Assembly (NCBI GenBank): GCA_017619935.1
Contig: JAFZRJ010000011.1
Coordinates: forward strand, 1 to 51,700
Direction: 5' to 3'
Length of the DNA: 51,700 bases
DNA from: Muribaculaceae bacterium
GTDB lineage: Bacteria > Bacteroidota > Bacteroidia > Bacteroidales > Muribaculaceae
Shown: one piece after another, positions 15,887-24,587 of the stretch
How the letters are laid out: every line of letters starts with the position of its first letter
Position numbering within the stretch: position 1 is the first letter of the stretch
Translations under genes and position numbers: made by a program
Notes under the pieces: model-generated
What the model saw: the letters and a program-made list of their open reading frames with translations, nothing else
Told to the model about the DNA's origin: nothing
Database searches by the model: none

Positions 15887-17857
15887 ATGTTTTCAGTTGA
15901 CCAAACAAATATTAGTCATGCACTCACCCATCCGGTGTTTCGGTTGGTGGGTAACGTAGCCGACAAGCTGAACCGGGAATGCTACGTCGTGGGCGGCTAT
16001 GTTCGTGACATTTTTTTGGAACGAACCAGCAACGACATTGACTTTGTGACCGTCGGGAGCGGAATTGAGCTGGCACGGGCCGTGGCAGAAGCATTTGGAC
16101 GCAAACGCGTGGCGCTGTCGGTTTTTAAGACCTACGGCACCGCTCAAGTGCGTACGCACGACCTGGAGTTGGAATTCGTGGGGGCGCGCCGAGAGAGTTA
16201 CAGGCGCGAGAGCCGTAATCCCATCGTGGAAGACGGCACGCTCGAGGATGACCAACTTCGCCGCGACTTCACCATCAACGCCATGGCGATTTCTCTCAAC
16301 AGCCACAACTTCGGACTGCTGCTCGACCCGTTCGATGGATTGGGCGACTTGAAACGACGTATCATTCGCACTCCACTTGACCCCGACATCACTTTCAGCG
16401 ATGACCCGTTGCGCATGATGAGGGCCGTGAGATTTGCCACTCAACTGGAATTTGACATTTTCCCTGACACGTTCCAAGCCATCAAGAAAAACGCCCATCG
16501 CATTAAAATCATCACACTCGAGAGAATTGCCGAGGAATTAATGAAAATCATGCGTTCCCGACAGCCATCTCGAGGATTTGAGTTACTGGAATCGTGCGGA
16601 TTGCTCCCTCTCATTTTCCCCGAACTATCGGCACTGAAAGGCGTGGATACAAGCCACGGGCGTGGACACAAAGACAACTTCAAGCACACAATGCAGGTAC
16701 TTGACAACGTAGCCGTTTCCAGCGACAATGAGTGGCTTCGGTGGGCCGCCCTGCTCCACGACATTGGCAAGCCAGCCACCAAACGCTGGGACGATGCGTT
16801 GGGATGGACATTCCACAACCATAATTTCATCGGCGAAAAGATGGTGCCACGCATCTTCGGAAAAATGCGATTGCCGCTCAATGAGCACATGAAATATGTG
16901 AAAAAACTCGTTGGTTTGCACATGCGCCCCATCGCCCTTGTCGAAGACGGGGTGACTGACTCGGCCGTGCGCCGACTGCTCTTTGATGCAGGCGACGACA
17001 TCGACGACCTCATGACCCTGTGCAAGGCCGACATCACCAGCAAGAATGAAGAAAAGGTGAAGCGTTTCCGCGACAACTTCGACCTTGTGAAACAGAAACT
17101 TATTGACATTGAAGAAAAAGACCGTGTTCGCAACTTCCAGCCACCCATCGACGGCGAGGAAATCATGACCACGTTTGGCCTTTCGCCCAGTCGCGCAGTG
17201 GGCGAAATTAAGGAGGCTATAAAAGAAGCCATTCTTGAGGGCAACATCGCCAACGACTACGCCCAAGCCTATTCGCTCATGATGAGGTGCGCCGGCAGAC
17301 TGGACATCACCCCTGTTCACTCCACCGAGTTGTGTCACATTTCCACCCCCACCCCGGCCGGCTTAATCACTATCGCCGCCACCACTCAGGGCGTAGCACT
17401 TGTCACATTCGGTGAAGCACAAGATAAGTTACAACACTTGGCAAAACAGTTTAAACTTTCACTTGCCACAATCGAGACACCACTGTTGAAGCAATGCCGA
17501 ACGCAATTACAGGAATACTTCAGTGGTGAGCGACGCAATTTCTCACTGCCTTTGCACCGAACGCCAACAGCATTTCAGGCACTGGCATGGAAAGAACTTG
17601 AACGCATTCCTTACGGATGCACCGAAAGCTATACCGAACAGGCCGAACACATTGGGCATCCTAAAGCATCTCGCGCGGTTGCACAAGCCAACGCAGCCAA
17701 TCCGATTTGCATTATCGTACCGTGTCACCGCGTGATTGCCACCGACGGGTCGATTGGAGGCTACAGCGCCGAAGGGGGGACCGAAACAAAGCGCTTCTTG
17801 CTCCAGTTGGAGCAAGAAGTGCTCAATAACGATAAAAAGACCCAGCCAGCTGATTAG
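15887..17857 (+). CDS. CCA-adding enzyme fused to O6-alkylguanine-DNA alkyltransferase
   Basis: A 656-residue protein joining two enzymes in one frame. Residues 1-470 are a class II tRNA nucleotidyltransferase/poly(A) polymerase: Gly-Gly-Tyr-Val-Arg-Asp at 36-41, the Asp-Ile-Asp metal site at 50-52, Arg-Arg-Asp-Phe-Thr at 125-129, and an HD domain with His291-Asp292. Residues about 482-645 are a complete alkyltransferase (Ogt/MGMT): Ile-Pro-Tyr-Gly at 574-577, the arginine-finger segment Ser-Arg-Ala-Val-Ala at 595-599, and the active-site Pro-Cys-His-Arg-Val at 612-616 with acceptor Cys613. The junction is near base 17297. The first would add CCA to tRNA 3' ends, the second would repair alkylated guanine. 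Start 15887 is at or near the predicted transcription start. Confidence 0.93.
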   Translation: MFSVDQTNISHALTHPVFRLVGNVADKLNRECYVVGGYVRDIFLERTSNDIDFVTVGSGIELARAVAEAFGRKRVALSVFKTYGTAQVRTHDLELEFVGARRESYRRESRNPIVEDGTLEDDQLRRDFTINAMAISLNSHNFGLLLDPFDGLGDLKRRIIRTPLDPDITFSDDPLRMMRAVRFATQLEFDIFPDTFQAIKKNAHRIKIITLERIAEELMKIMRSRQPSRGFELLESCGLLPLIFPELSALKGVDTSHGRGHKDNFKHTMQVLDNVAVSSDNEWLRWAALLHDIGKPATKRWDDALGWTFHNHNFIGEKMVPRIFGKMRLPLNEHMKYVKKLVGLHMRPIALVEDGVTDSAVRRLLFDAGDDIDDLMTLCKADITSKNEEKVKRFRDNFDLVKQKLIDIEEKDRVRNFQPPIDGEEIMTTFGLSPSRAVGEIKEAIKEAILEGNIANDYAQAYSLMMRCAGRLDITPVHSTELCHISTPTPAGLITIAATTQGVALVTFGEAQDKLQHLAKQFKLSLATIETPLLKQCRTQLQEYFSGERRNFSLPLHRTPTAFQALAWKELERIPYGCTESYTEQAEHIGHPKASRAVAQANAANPICIIVPCHRVIATDGSIGGYSAEGGTETKRFLLQLEQEVLNNDKKTQPAD

Positions 17858-17871
17858 TTTGCTGGGTCTTT
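17836..17871. terminator. bidirectional terminator over two convergent stop codons
   Basis: A perfect 11-bp stem (17836-17846 with 17861-17871), flanked by A runs on the left and T runs on the right, works in both directions. The loop holds the stop codons of the fusion gene (17855-17857) and of gtrA (17854-17856). Confidence 0.88.
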
Positions 17872-18357
17872 CTGTTTTTTCTCACGGAAAGTCACCATTC
17901 GGTTATAAAGATAGTTGGAGATGGTGTAAGCCGCCATCGCAACCACCATAACGATATTCTGCCCGGCATTCTTCATAGGCAAGAATGGAATGGTGTCGAC
18001 AGGAAGATTCTTCCAACCCAAGCCCTCCAGCAAAACGAGGCTCACAATACCCTGCAAAATCCAGCAGGCAAAGAAGCCACATGCAAACAAAACCGCTTGA
18101 ACCCATACATTGCTTTCGGCTTTGAACACCCAATTTCGGTTCCACAAGAAACTGTTGATGACGCCCAAAATATAAGCCACAATATTGGAAAGGCCATAAG
18201 GCAAGCCCGCACAGGTGTTCAACAAGTAGAACGACACCAGTGTGATGATGGTGTTCATCACGCCTATGATTCCATATTTGAGCAAATGAATGCCCGTTTT
18301 CCGCATTTCGGCTTTATCCAGTTTCATCACATTTTCGTTTGTCAGCCTTTTGGTCAT
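17854..18357 (-). CDS. GtrA-family membrane protein
   Basis: A 167-residue protein with four predicted membrane helices (about 24-45, 52-72, 90-110 and 130-150) and the GtrA-family start pattern Leu-Lys-Tyr-Gly-Ile-Ile-Gly-Val-Met-Asn-Thr. The Trp-Asn-Arg-x-Trp-Val-Phe motif typical of the family follows the second helix. GtrA-like proteins are thought to move undecaprenyl-linked sugars across the membrane or to assist glycosyltransferases. It overlaps the gldH stop by 4 bp and ends the string that begins upstream of zapA. Confidence 0.9.
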   Translation of the reverse strand: MTKRLTNENVMKLDKAEMRKTGIHLLKYGIIGVMNTIITLVSFYLLNTCAGLPYGLSNIVAYILGVINSFLWNRNWVFKAESNVWVQAVLFACGFFACWILQGIVSLVLLEGLGWKNLPVDTIPFLPMKNAGQNIVMVVAMAAYTISNYLYNRMVTFREKKQKDPAN

Positions 18358-18869
18358 TTTGTGTGGTGCATGATAACACCCACATCGGTTATTCCTTTCA
18401 ACAGAAGCGAGTCGTCACCCATTGCTTGCCATATCACCACGCGGTGTAATGCCGACGGATTGACGGCTTTCGCCACCCACGACCGACATTGAAACACCGA
18501 TCCGAACCCAGTGCCAAGCCAATTCCCGTAAGCATCGGCCAACTCCATTTTGACCATTCGGCGCTGCTGCACATGAGTGCTGTCGTCCATCAAGTCAATC
18601 ATCAGACACAAGTTGCGATATTCATAAGAATTGGTATGCCTGATGGCGACTTCCAAGTCATAGGTAGCGCTGGAATCATCAATCTGAGGAGCAAACACCA
18701 ACGGCATGGTATGGCCCCAACCTTCGGCTTGCGGCACTTGCTTGAATACAGAATAGGACGGTTCAGTCGTGCAAGCGATGAATCCAAGCCAAAGCAGCGT
18801 TACGGCAAAAATCCTGCTGGTCGCACACCGCAATTTATTCCGCGCCCTCTTGTGAGGTGTTGTTGCCAT
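18354..18869 (-). CDS. gldH: GldH-like lipoprotein
   Basis: A 171-residue lipoprotein. A basic N-terminus and hydrophobic helix lead to a lipobox Gly-Phe-Ile-Ala-Cys (Cys33). After it comes the GldH pattern with Tyr-Ser-Val-Phe-Lys and a beta-rich domain with Ile-Arg-His-Thr-Asn-Ser-Tyr-Glu-Tyr-Arg-Asn-Leu. GldH was defined by gliding motility in Flavobacterium but is widespread in non-gliding Bacteroidales, where its role is unclear. The open frame runs upstream to 19187, but that part is the out-of-frame shadow of the ricT lysine/arginine-rich tail. The ATG at 18869 precedes the signal peptide and overlaps ricT by 35 bp. Confidence 0.85.
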   Translation of the reverse strand: MATTPHKRARNKLRCATSRIFAVTLLWLGFIACTTEPSYSVFKQVPQAEGWGHTMPLVFAPQIDDSSATYDLEVAIRHTNSYEYRNLCLMIDLMDDSTHVQQRRMVKMELADAYGNWLGTGFGSVFQCRSWVAKAVNPSALHRVVIWQAMGDDSLLLKGITDVGVIMHHTK

Positions 18870-20229
18870 TGACGCTTCCATTGTTACGAGGCTTGAATAC
18901 CTTTCGTTCGCCTTTGCCTCCGTCGTTCTTGGACGATGATGAAGGTCTTTGAGATCGATCGTCGCGGCCTTTTCCTGAACGCGGGCGCCGACGGTCTCCA
19001 TTGTGGTTCTTTTGACCGCGATTTTCCTTGTTGTCACGATTCTCTTGAGTCTCTTGGGCTTCACGATTCTCGCGATTTTCGCGGTTTTTCTTCGATTTTT
19101 TCTTTTTCTTGTCGAAACGGTTGATGGCATCTTGTGTAAGAATGTCGCCAAACGCATTCTTTTCAAACTCACGCTCAACATCGTCAAGAGCCAGTTTGTC
19201 GGGTTTCATTCCATTCTCATTAAGAGAAATCACCTCATAAACACGCTCAATGGGCAAAGTAACCAGATTTTCGGGCACGCCCTTCTTGGTACTGTACGAT
19301 ATTTCTCGCTTGAGCACATCGGCCTTGAAATAGAAGTACTGCTTGTCCTTGGTCTCCAGAACCACATCGTGTGAGGGCATCTCTTTCCCGGCCTCTACAT
19401 AGGAGTCAACTTCAAAGTTGATGCAGCATTTGAGTTTGGCGCATTGGCCAGCCAATTTCTGCGGATTCAACGAGATGTCCTGGAATCGAGCAGCACTGGT
19501 TGCCACACTCACGAAACTAGTCATCCACGAAGCACAGCACAGAGGGCGGCCACAAGGGCCTATGCCACCTATACGACCAGCCTCTTGGCGGGCGCCAATC
19601 TGTTTCATCTCCACACGAATCTTGAACACATCGGCGAGCACTTTGATGAGTTGGCGGAAATCGACTCGATCGTCAGCGATATAATAGAATATGGCTTTAT
19701 TTCCGTCGCCTTGATATTCCACGTCGCCAATTTTCATCTTCAGCCCTAAGTCCACCGCGATTTTCCTTGAGCGAATCATGGTATCCACCTCACGGGATTT
19801 GGCTTCCTCATAACGCTCCAAGTCGGTGGATTTAGCCTTTCTGAACACACGCAGAATTTCGGCGTCAGGCTTGAGGTTGGCGCGTTTCATCTGCAACTTG
19901 ACCAACTTGCCTGTCATAGCCACCTGACCAATGTCGTGACCTGGATTGGCTTCGACGGCTACCATGTCGCCCACGTGCAAGTCCAGCCCTGCCGAATTGC
20001 GATAGAAACCTCGGCGCGTGTTCTTGAAATGCACTTCCACAATGTCGAAGTCATTCATTTCACCGGGGATATCCTCCAGCCAGTTGGTGCTACGCAAGTT
20101 GCAACGTCCGTTGACACCGCCAGCTCCTATATGTCGGCAACAACAACCGTTACCATAACTTTTTTCAGGTGGCAACTGTGTGTTGGCCGGTTGATTTGGT
20201 TTCACTTGGTTCATGATGTTACTTGGCAT
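18835..20229 (-). CDS. ricT: RicT/PSP1-domain protein with a charged tail
   Basis: A 464-residue protein of the PSP1/YaaT family. Cysteines cluster as Cys29-Cys30-Cys31 and Cys43 near the N-terminus, Cys226 with Cys231-Cys232, and Cys263 with Cys268-Cys269. The central ones match those that hold Fe-S clusters in RicT of the Bacillus RicAFT complex, a partner of RNase Y in mRNA processing. The last 90 or so residues are a Lys/Arg/Glu/Asn-rich tail, probably disordered and able to bind RNA. The start overlaps the rny stop by 11 bp; Met6 (20214) is an equally good start with no overlap. Its place directly after rny supports the RNA-processing role. Confidence 0.9.
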   Translation of the reverse strand: MPSNIMNQVKPNQPANTQLPPEKSYGNGCCCRHIGAGGVNGRCNLRSTNWLEDIPGEMNDFDIVEVHFKNTRRGFYRNSAGLDLHVGDMVAVEANPGHDIGQVAMTGKLVKLQMKRANLKPDAEILRVFRKAKSTDLERYEEAKSREVDTMIRSRKIAVDLGLKMKIGDVEYQGDGNKAIFYYIADDRVDFRQLIKVLADVFKIRVEMKQIGARQEAGRIGGIGPCGRPLCCASWMTSFVSVATSAARFQDISLNPQKLAGQCAKLKCCINFEVDSYVEAGKEMPSHDVVLETKDKQYFYFKADVLKREISYSTKKGVPENLVTLPIERVYEVISLNENGMKPDKLALDDVEREFEKNAFGDILTQDAINRFDKKKKKSKKNRENRENREAQETQENRDNKENRGQKNHNGDRRRPRSGKGRDDRSQRPSSSSKNDGGKGERKVFKPRNNGSVNGNNTSQEGAE

Positions 20230-21763
20230 AGCTTACCGCACGCGTCTCACGGATAACGGTAATGCGCACCTGTCCGGGATAGGTGAGCTCATCCTGAATC
20301 TTTTGTGCAATCTCAGTGCTGAGACGTTCGGTTTCGGCGTCGGTAATCTTGTCGGCACCAACAATTACGCGCAGTTCACGACCAGCCTGGATGGCGTAGG
20401 TCTTCACCACTCCGGGATAACTTGCAGCCAGATGCTCAAGGTCGTTAAGGCGCTTGATATAGGCCTCCACCACCTCGCGACGTGCGCCTGGACGTGCGCC
20501 CGAAATGGCGTCGCACACTTGCACGATGGGTGAATAGATGCTTGTGGCTTCAATCTCGTCGTGGTGAGCGCCGATGGCGTTGCAGATGTCGGCTTTTTCT
20601 TTATATTTCTCAGCCAACTTCATACCCAACTCGGCATGTGGCAGTTCGGGTTCATCATCGGGCACTTTGCCGATGTCATGAAGTAGTCCGGCACGACGGG
20701 CCTTCTTGGGGTTCAGACCGAGTTCGCTCGCCATGATCGCGCACAAGTTAGCCGTTTCACGGCTGTGTTGCAACAAGTTTTGGCCATAGCTGGAGCGATA
20801 TTTCATCTTACCAATAAGACGAATAAGTTCGGGATGCAAACCATGAATACCCATGTCAATGGCTGTGCGTTTTCCGGTCTCAATCACCTCTTCCTCAACT
20901 TGTTTCTTCACCTTCGCCACCACTTCTTCGATGCGGGCGGGATGGATGCGGCCATCGGCCACAAGCTGATGCAGGGCAAGACGGGCAATCTCACGACGCA
21001 CGGGGTCAAATCCTGAAAGCACAATGGCCTCAGGTGTGTCGTCAACGATAATCTCAATGCCTGTAGCGGCTTCGAGCGCACGAATGTTGCGGCCTTCACG
21101 ACCGATGATGCGACCTTTGATTTCGTCGTTGTCGATGTGGAACACTGTCACCGCGTTTTCAACGGCGGTCTCAGTGGCAACGCGTTGAATGGTTTCCACG
21201 ATGATGCGCTTGGCCTCCTTGTTGGCGGTGAGCTTCGCGTCGTCCATAATATCGTTGATGTAACTGGCGGCAGCCGTCTTGGCCTCATCTTTCATGCTCT
21301 CCACCAGTTTTTCCTTGGCTTCTTCGGCGGTGAGACCACTCACATGTTCAAGGGTCTCGCGCACATTCTTTTCCAGTTTGTCAACTTCCTTGGTGCGATA
21401 TTCCAGCTCGTTGGTTTGACTGTCCAGCTTCTGTTTGAGCGAGTCCAGTTCATTGCGACGTCGTTGCAAGTCACCTTGTTGCTGATTGAGTTGGATTTCA
21501 CGTTGCTTGGCCTTTGCCTCGCTATTTTGCACCTTCTGCAATCGCAGGTTGGCTTGTTTCTCGGCCTCACTCTTGATGGCCATTCCCTCTTCCTTGCCTT
21601 TGATTACCTCGTTGTTTTTCAGCACCTCGGCCTCAAGCTTTGCCTTTTCTACAATCTCGCGTGCTTGCGACTTGGCGCTTCTGCGCACTATGTAGTTGGT
21701 AATCAGTGCACCCAATGCGAGCGCAACGACAGCAACTACCACAATAATTATAATGTTCTCCAT
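20219..21763 (-). CDS. rny: ribonuclease Y
   Basis: A 514-residue membrane-anchored endoribonuclease. An N-terminal membrane helix (about 3-20) is followed by a long coiled coil (about 25-190), a KH RNA-binding domain (about 205-265, with Gly-Arg-Glu-Gly-Arg-Asn-Ile-Arg) and a metal-binding HD domain (Leu-Leu-His-Asp-Ile-Gly-Lys). The length is typical. It starts bulk mRNA decay by single-strand cleavage. It sits between the structured RNA downstream of zapA and ricT, which encodes its likely partner. Confidence 0.97.
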   Translation of the reverse strand: MENIIIIVVVAVVALALGALITNYIVRRSAKSQAREIVEKAKLEAEVLKNNEVIKGKEEGMAIKSEAEKQANLRLQKVQNSEAKAKQREIQLNQQQGDLQRRRNELDSLKQKLDSQTNELEYRTKEVDKLEKNVRETLEHVSGLTAEEAKEKLVESMKDEAKTAAASYINDIMDDAKLTANKEAKRIIVETIQRVATETAVENAVTVFHIDNDEIKGRIIGREGRNIRALEAATGIEIIVDDTPEAIVLSGFDPVRREIARLALHQLVADGRIHPARIEEVVAKVKKQVEEEVIETGKRTAIDMGIHGLHPELIRLIGKMKYRSSYGQNLLQHSRETANLCAIMASELGLNPKKARRAGLLHDIGKVPDDEPELPHAELGMKLAEKYKEKADICNAIGAHHDEIEATSIYSPIVQVCDAISGARPGARREVVEAYIKRLNDLEHLAASYPGVVKTYAIQAGRELRVIVGADKITDAETERLSTEIAQKIQDELTYPGQVRITVIRETRAVSYAK

Positions 21764-21791
21764 TACATTAAAATTGATAATATATTAATAA

Positions 21792-21904
21792 AAACGCACC
21801 ACCCCGCGGCGTGTCGACGCATCGTTCATGTGCATGCGTCGCACTCTCCGCTCAGGGAAGTGCAGGAACCTATTCTCTCTTCAAAACAGCCGCGAGACAA
21901 CCCG
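21792..21904 (-). ncRNA. structured RNA between zapA and rny, probable 6S RNA
   Basis: The 163-nt zapA-rny gap has no ORF but is dense in secondary structure on the minus strand. A closing helix (21889-21894 with 21805-21810, extended by 21885-21888 with 21812-21815 across one bulge) encloses two hairpins. One is GACGCAT/ATGCGTC (21816-21840); the other is GCACT/AGTGC with an inner TCC/GGA around CTGAGC. The strand ends in GTGCG and five T. 6S RNA (ssrS) sits next to zapA in many bacteria, so 6S is the leading call. I could not compare it with a covariance model, and exact ends are uncertain. Confidence 0.55.
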
Positions 21905-21926
21905 ATAAAACCCGGTTGAAAAGCGG

Positions 21927-22229
21927 TTATTCGATATTCACGACCACTTCATCAAGCTGACGCTCGAATTCGGCCAAATAGTCATTGACTTCGTTGGTCT
22001 GCTGGTAAGCCACCCAGTAGAGCCGGGCAAACTGAAACGCCACACGGGCCAGCAGCTCATGTGACGACGACTTCTCACCATAACGCTTCATCCACGTGTC
22101 CCACAGCGTGTTGACCAGCTTCTCGGCCTCGCGCGAGGCCACTTCGTCTTCCGGTGTCACACTCAGCGCTATGGGCTGATTCACATCGGCGAGATTGATC
22201 CAGATGTTATGTCGTTTTTCGTTTGCCAT
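21927..22229 (-). CDS. zapA: cell division protein ZapA
   Basis: A 100-residue protein with the ZapA pattern: a short beta-rich N-terminal part (Ile-Asn-Leu-Ala-Asp-Val then Leu-Ser-Val), a Glu/Ala-Ser-Arg-Glu-Ala-Glu-Lys-Leu-Val helix, and a long C-terminal helix. ZapA tetramers bundle FtsZ filaments at midcell. It lies between a small coiled-coil gene and the structured RNA, a common Bacteroidales arrangement. Sequence identity within this family is low, so position carries part of the call. Confidence 0.85.
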   Translation of the reverse strand: MANEKRHNIWINLADVNQPIALSVTPEDEVASREAEKLVNTLWDTWMKRYGEKSSSHELLARVAFQFARLYWVAYQQTNEVNDYLAEFERQLDEVVVNIE

Positions 22230-22279
22230 TTTTCATTACGGCTATCGGACAACCACAGTCGTCCACAGCCATCATTTAT

Positions 22280-22573
22280 CTATGTATTCAATTGTGAAAT
22301 ACACTTGTCAATGTCCCGCACAAGACGGTTAATCATCAGGCGAGCCTCGCTCAGTTGCTCAGGAGTCGACGACATCGTTCGAGCCACACGCAAGTAATGG
22401 TTCTCACGTTCCAGTTTCTCCTTTTCCACGCGCAATGCTTCATTGTCGTGACGCAACTGCTCCAACTGCTCATCCAAAACTTGCTTTGAGGCAAGCAGTT
22501 GCTGGTACTTCTCCACCAGCACATTGCTCTTGCCCACAATGCGATTGAGCCGTTGTTGCAAGTCAGTTGCCAT
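22280..22573 (-). CDS. small coiled-coil protein upstream of zapA
   Basis: A 97-residue all-helical protein. A heptad pattern runs from about residue 20 to 60 (Leu/Val at a/d positions, Glu/Lys elsewhere), then a conserved-looking Ser-Thr-Pro-Glu-Gln-Leu and a C-terminal helix with Arg-Asp-Ile-Asp-Lys-Cys. Bacteroidetes often carry such an uncharacterised gene in front of zapA. A ZapB-like role with ZapA is a guess from length, coiled coil and position. The start is set at the Met before Ala-Thr-Asp; three codons upstream (22582) are also open. A TAACTTTG element lies at 22595-22602. Confidence 0.75.
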   Translation of the reverse strand: MATDLQQRLNRIVGKSNVLVEKYQQLLASKQVLDEQLEQLRHDNEALRVEKEKLERENHYLRVARTMSSTPEQLSEARLMINRLVRDIDKCISQLNT

Positions 22574-22594
22574 AATCATCAACTAAATTTGGCA

Positions 22595-22602
22595 CAAAGT
22601 TA
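22595..22602 (-). promoter_or_regulatory. -7 element upstream of the coiled-coil/zapA string
   Basis: TAACTTTG on the minus strand, a full match. No TTG is seen at the usual distance upstream, so this promoter is weaker or only partly matched. Confidence 0.5.
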
Positions 22603-22689
22603 GCAAAAAAAATCCATTCTTGCATCATTTTTAAAGCAAAACTTTAATTTTGCCACCCTAAATTCACCGAAAAACTATGGAAACGAGCA

Positions 22690-22712
22690 AAATACCGACC
22701 ATGACGGTCGGT
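22690..22712 (-). terminator. terminator after the CotH-like gene
   Basis: A perfect 7-bp stem ACCGACC/GGTCGGT around a 5-nt loop, followed on the minus strand by ATTTTG. It lies about 50 nt after the stop codon. Confidence 0.6.
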
Positions 22713-22759
22713 TTCACACTCGCGAAAATAGGATCATCCCGCAATCGGATGGGTTGAGG

Positions 22760-24358
22760 TTATGACAAGAAAATGATGTTGATGATTTCGCCCACGTCGG
22801 AGATATCCACCTTGCCGTCGTCATTAAGGTCGGATTTACCGGGATAGCTCAAGGCATCATTGAGTTCGAGGATTATGTTGATGATGACGTTCACGTCGCC
22901 CACGTCCACGAGCCCGTCACCGTTGATGTCGCCGGGCAGCAAGGTAAATTCCAGTTCCTTGTCCATCCATGCCAGGCGTTGAACAATCCAGTCTTTCATG
23001 TACGAGATCTCATCCTTGTAATCTTTGGCGATGTACTTGTTGGGCCACACATATTTTCCCCATCGCGGCCAGGCCTTGCTGTTGCGCGCCTCAGCACCTT
23101 GCACGGTGAGCACATTGACCATCGAATCAATCTTGGCCATGATGCGGTCAATCCTGAAGTTGTTGTTCCTGTATTCACTCCATCGCTCCTTGAGCAAGTC
23201 GGTGTACTCGGAATCCTGATTGAGTTTTTGCCACCAGAAAGGCACAAAATTGTAACCATTGCGACTGTAAAACACATCGTTGTTCTGCCACATCCAACTG
23301 TCGGTACACCACCCGTTGTCGTATTTCGTATTTCCAAAAGCCAGATTGAAGTCCCAAAGCACCATCCTGAACCGGCCATCCATGCTATCACGACGCTTGT
23401 ACATCTTGGCACTGAGACGGTAAGCATCCACGTTGTGCCCGAACTCCTGCGCCAGCTGGAAATCGACGAACGACAATGGGTCAATATACTGGTGATAGCC
23501 CGTCTCATGGTCTTTGTAATCGTCAGAATGGAACACATCTTCCATCAGGTCGATGCGGTTGTTGATGTAGTCGATTTGCTCCGGAGTCATCTCCTCGTAA
23601 TCGGGCGATTTGTACTGATAATAGACATATCGGTCAGTAAACTCATTGCCCGCATTGTCAACGGGGTGGTATTTTGAGGTATAGTGGACCTCGTCGTCAC
23701 GGTCCACCTCCACTAGATAGTCGCCCGTAACCGCATCCCCTGCAGTACCTGGGTCTTCAAGATTCAGACGGCGCTTACCCTTGCTCACGACCTCGGTCAT
23801 AATATACACCCCATAGTAAATGCCGTCGAGAAACAGTTCGCAGAATCGACCCGTGGGAACATAGTCCATCCATGGCCGTGACAATTCAAACGTCAGCAGG
23901 TCGCGAATCATGCTCTTGTCGCTGTAAGGCGCCAGCAAAGCCCAGTTGTTGTCCTTGCTCATCCCCATGATTTTCACCTTCACTTTTTCGCCTCCGTCTT
24001 CCAGCGGCTTGTCAAGCGGGCGGAACGAATAGGGCTTCTTGGCACTGGTCGAAAAAGAGGAGTTGCCACGGTAACGCAGGGCGATGTATCCCTCATAGTC
24101 AATGCGCTGGCCAGGATGAGCCACAGTGTCGGCATAGTTGAGCCGACCGTCTCCGTTGTCGATAATCTTCATGCGGGCCGTGATACGCTCATGGAGGTCG
24201 ATGCGTGCGCCATCAACTTCCATCCACACGATGGGCAGATTGGTCTGCTCCAATTTCACATTTATTCTATCTGGCGGATAATTGACCGAACTCAAGTCGG
24301 CAGCTTGAGTCAATATGGCCATAACCATCACAGCCAAGAGCAATAAAAGTCTCTTCAT
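22760..24358 (-). CDS. CotH-kinase-family exported protein with C-terminal dockerin-like pair
   Basis: A 532-residue protein with a signal peptide (1-19). A CotH-like domain follows (about 60-455): Tyr-Arg-Gly-Asn-Ser-Ser near 104-109, Lys-Lys-Pro-Tyr-Ser-Phe, Leu-Leu-Ala-Pro-Tyr-Ser-Asp-Lys and a later Trp-Asp-Phe-Asn-Leu-Ala-Phe-Gly. CotH of Bacillus spore coats is an atypical protein kinase; secreted Bacteroidetes members have unknown targets. Residues 474-532 form two EF-hand-like repeats with calcium-ligand spacing Asp-x-Asn-x-Asp-Gly-x-Val-Asp, as in type I dockerins. It has its own promoter at 24430-24459 and a terminator at 22690-22712. Confidence 0.88.
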   Translation of the reverse strand: MKRLLLLLAVMVMAILTQAADLSSVNYPPDRINVKLEQTNLPIVWMEVDGARIDLHERITARMKIIDNGDGRLNYADTVAHPGQRIDYEGYIALRYRGNSSFSTSAKKPYSFRPLDKPLEDGGEKVKVKIMGMSKDNNWALLAPYSDKSMIRDLLTFELSRPWMDYVPTGRFCELFLDGIYYGVYIMTEVVSKGKRRLNLEDPGTAGDAVTGDYLVEVDRDDEVHYTSKYHPVDNAGNEFTDRYVYYQYKSPDYEEMTPEQIDYINNRIDLMEDVFHSDDYKDHETGYHQYIDPLSFVDFQLAQEFGHNVDAYRLSAKMYKRRDSMDGRFRMVLWDFNLAFGNTKYDNGWCTDSWMWQNNDVFYSRNGYNFVPFWWQKLNQDSEYTDLLKERWSEYRNNNFRIDRIMAKIDSMVNVLTVQGAEARNSKAWPRWGKYVWPNKYIAKDYKDEISYMKDWIVQRLAWMDKELEFTLLPGDINGDGLVDVGDVNVIINIILELNDALSYPGKSDLNDDGKVDISDVGEIINIIFLS

Positions 24359-24429
24359 TCCACACTTTTCTGAGGCAGCATCTCCCTAGTAGTGACACTG
24401 CTATTCATTAAGAATCTCCAAAGAATTTG

Positions 24430-24459
24430 CAAAATTACGCAAAATTCAAAGACTATCAA
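24430..24459 (-). promoter_or_regulatory. promoter of the CotH-like gene
   Basis: On the minus strand, TTG (24457-24459), a 19-nt spacer and TAATTTTG (24430-24437). The predicted leader is about 65 nt. Confidence 0.7.
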
Positions 24460-24587
24460 CGATTTGTGATTATTTTCTGATTTTTTCTCCGATAAAATAT
24501 GGAAAAAAATATGGGATTATAGGTATCAAAGTGCCCACAGACCTAAAAATCAACCTGTCGTCAGCCTAATGACCGATGCGGGTTAAA

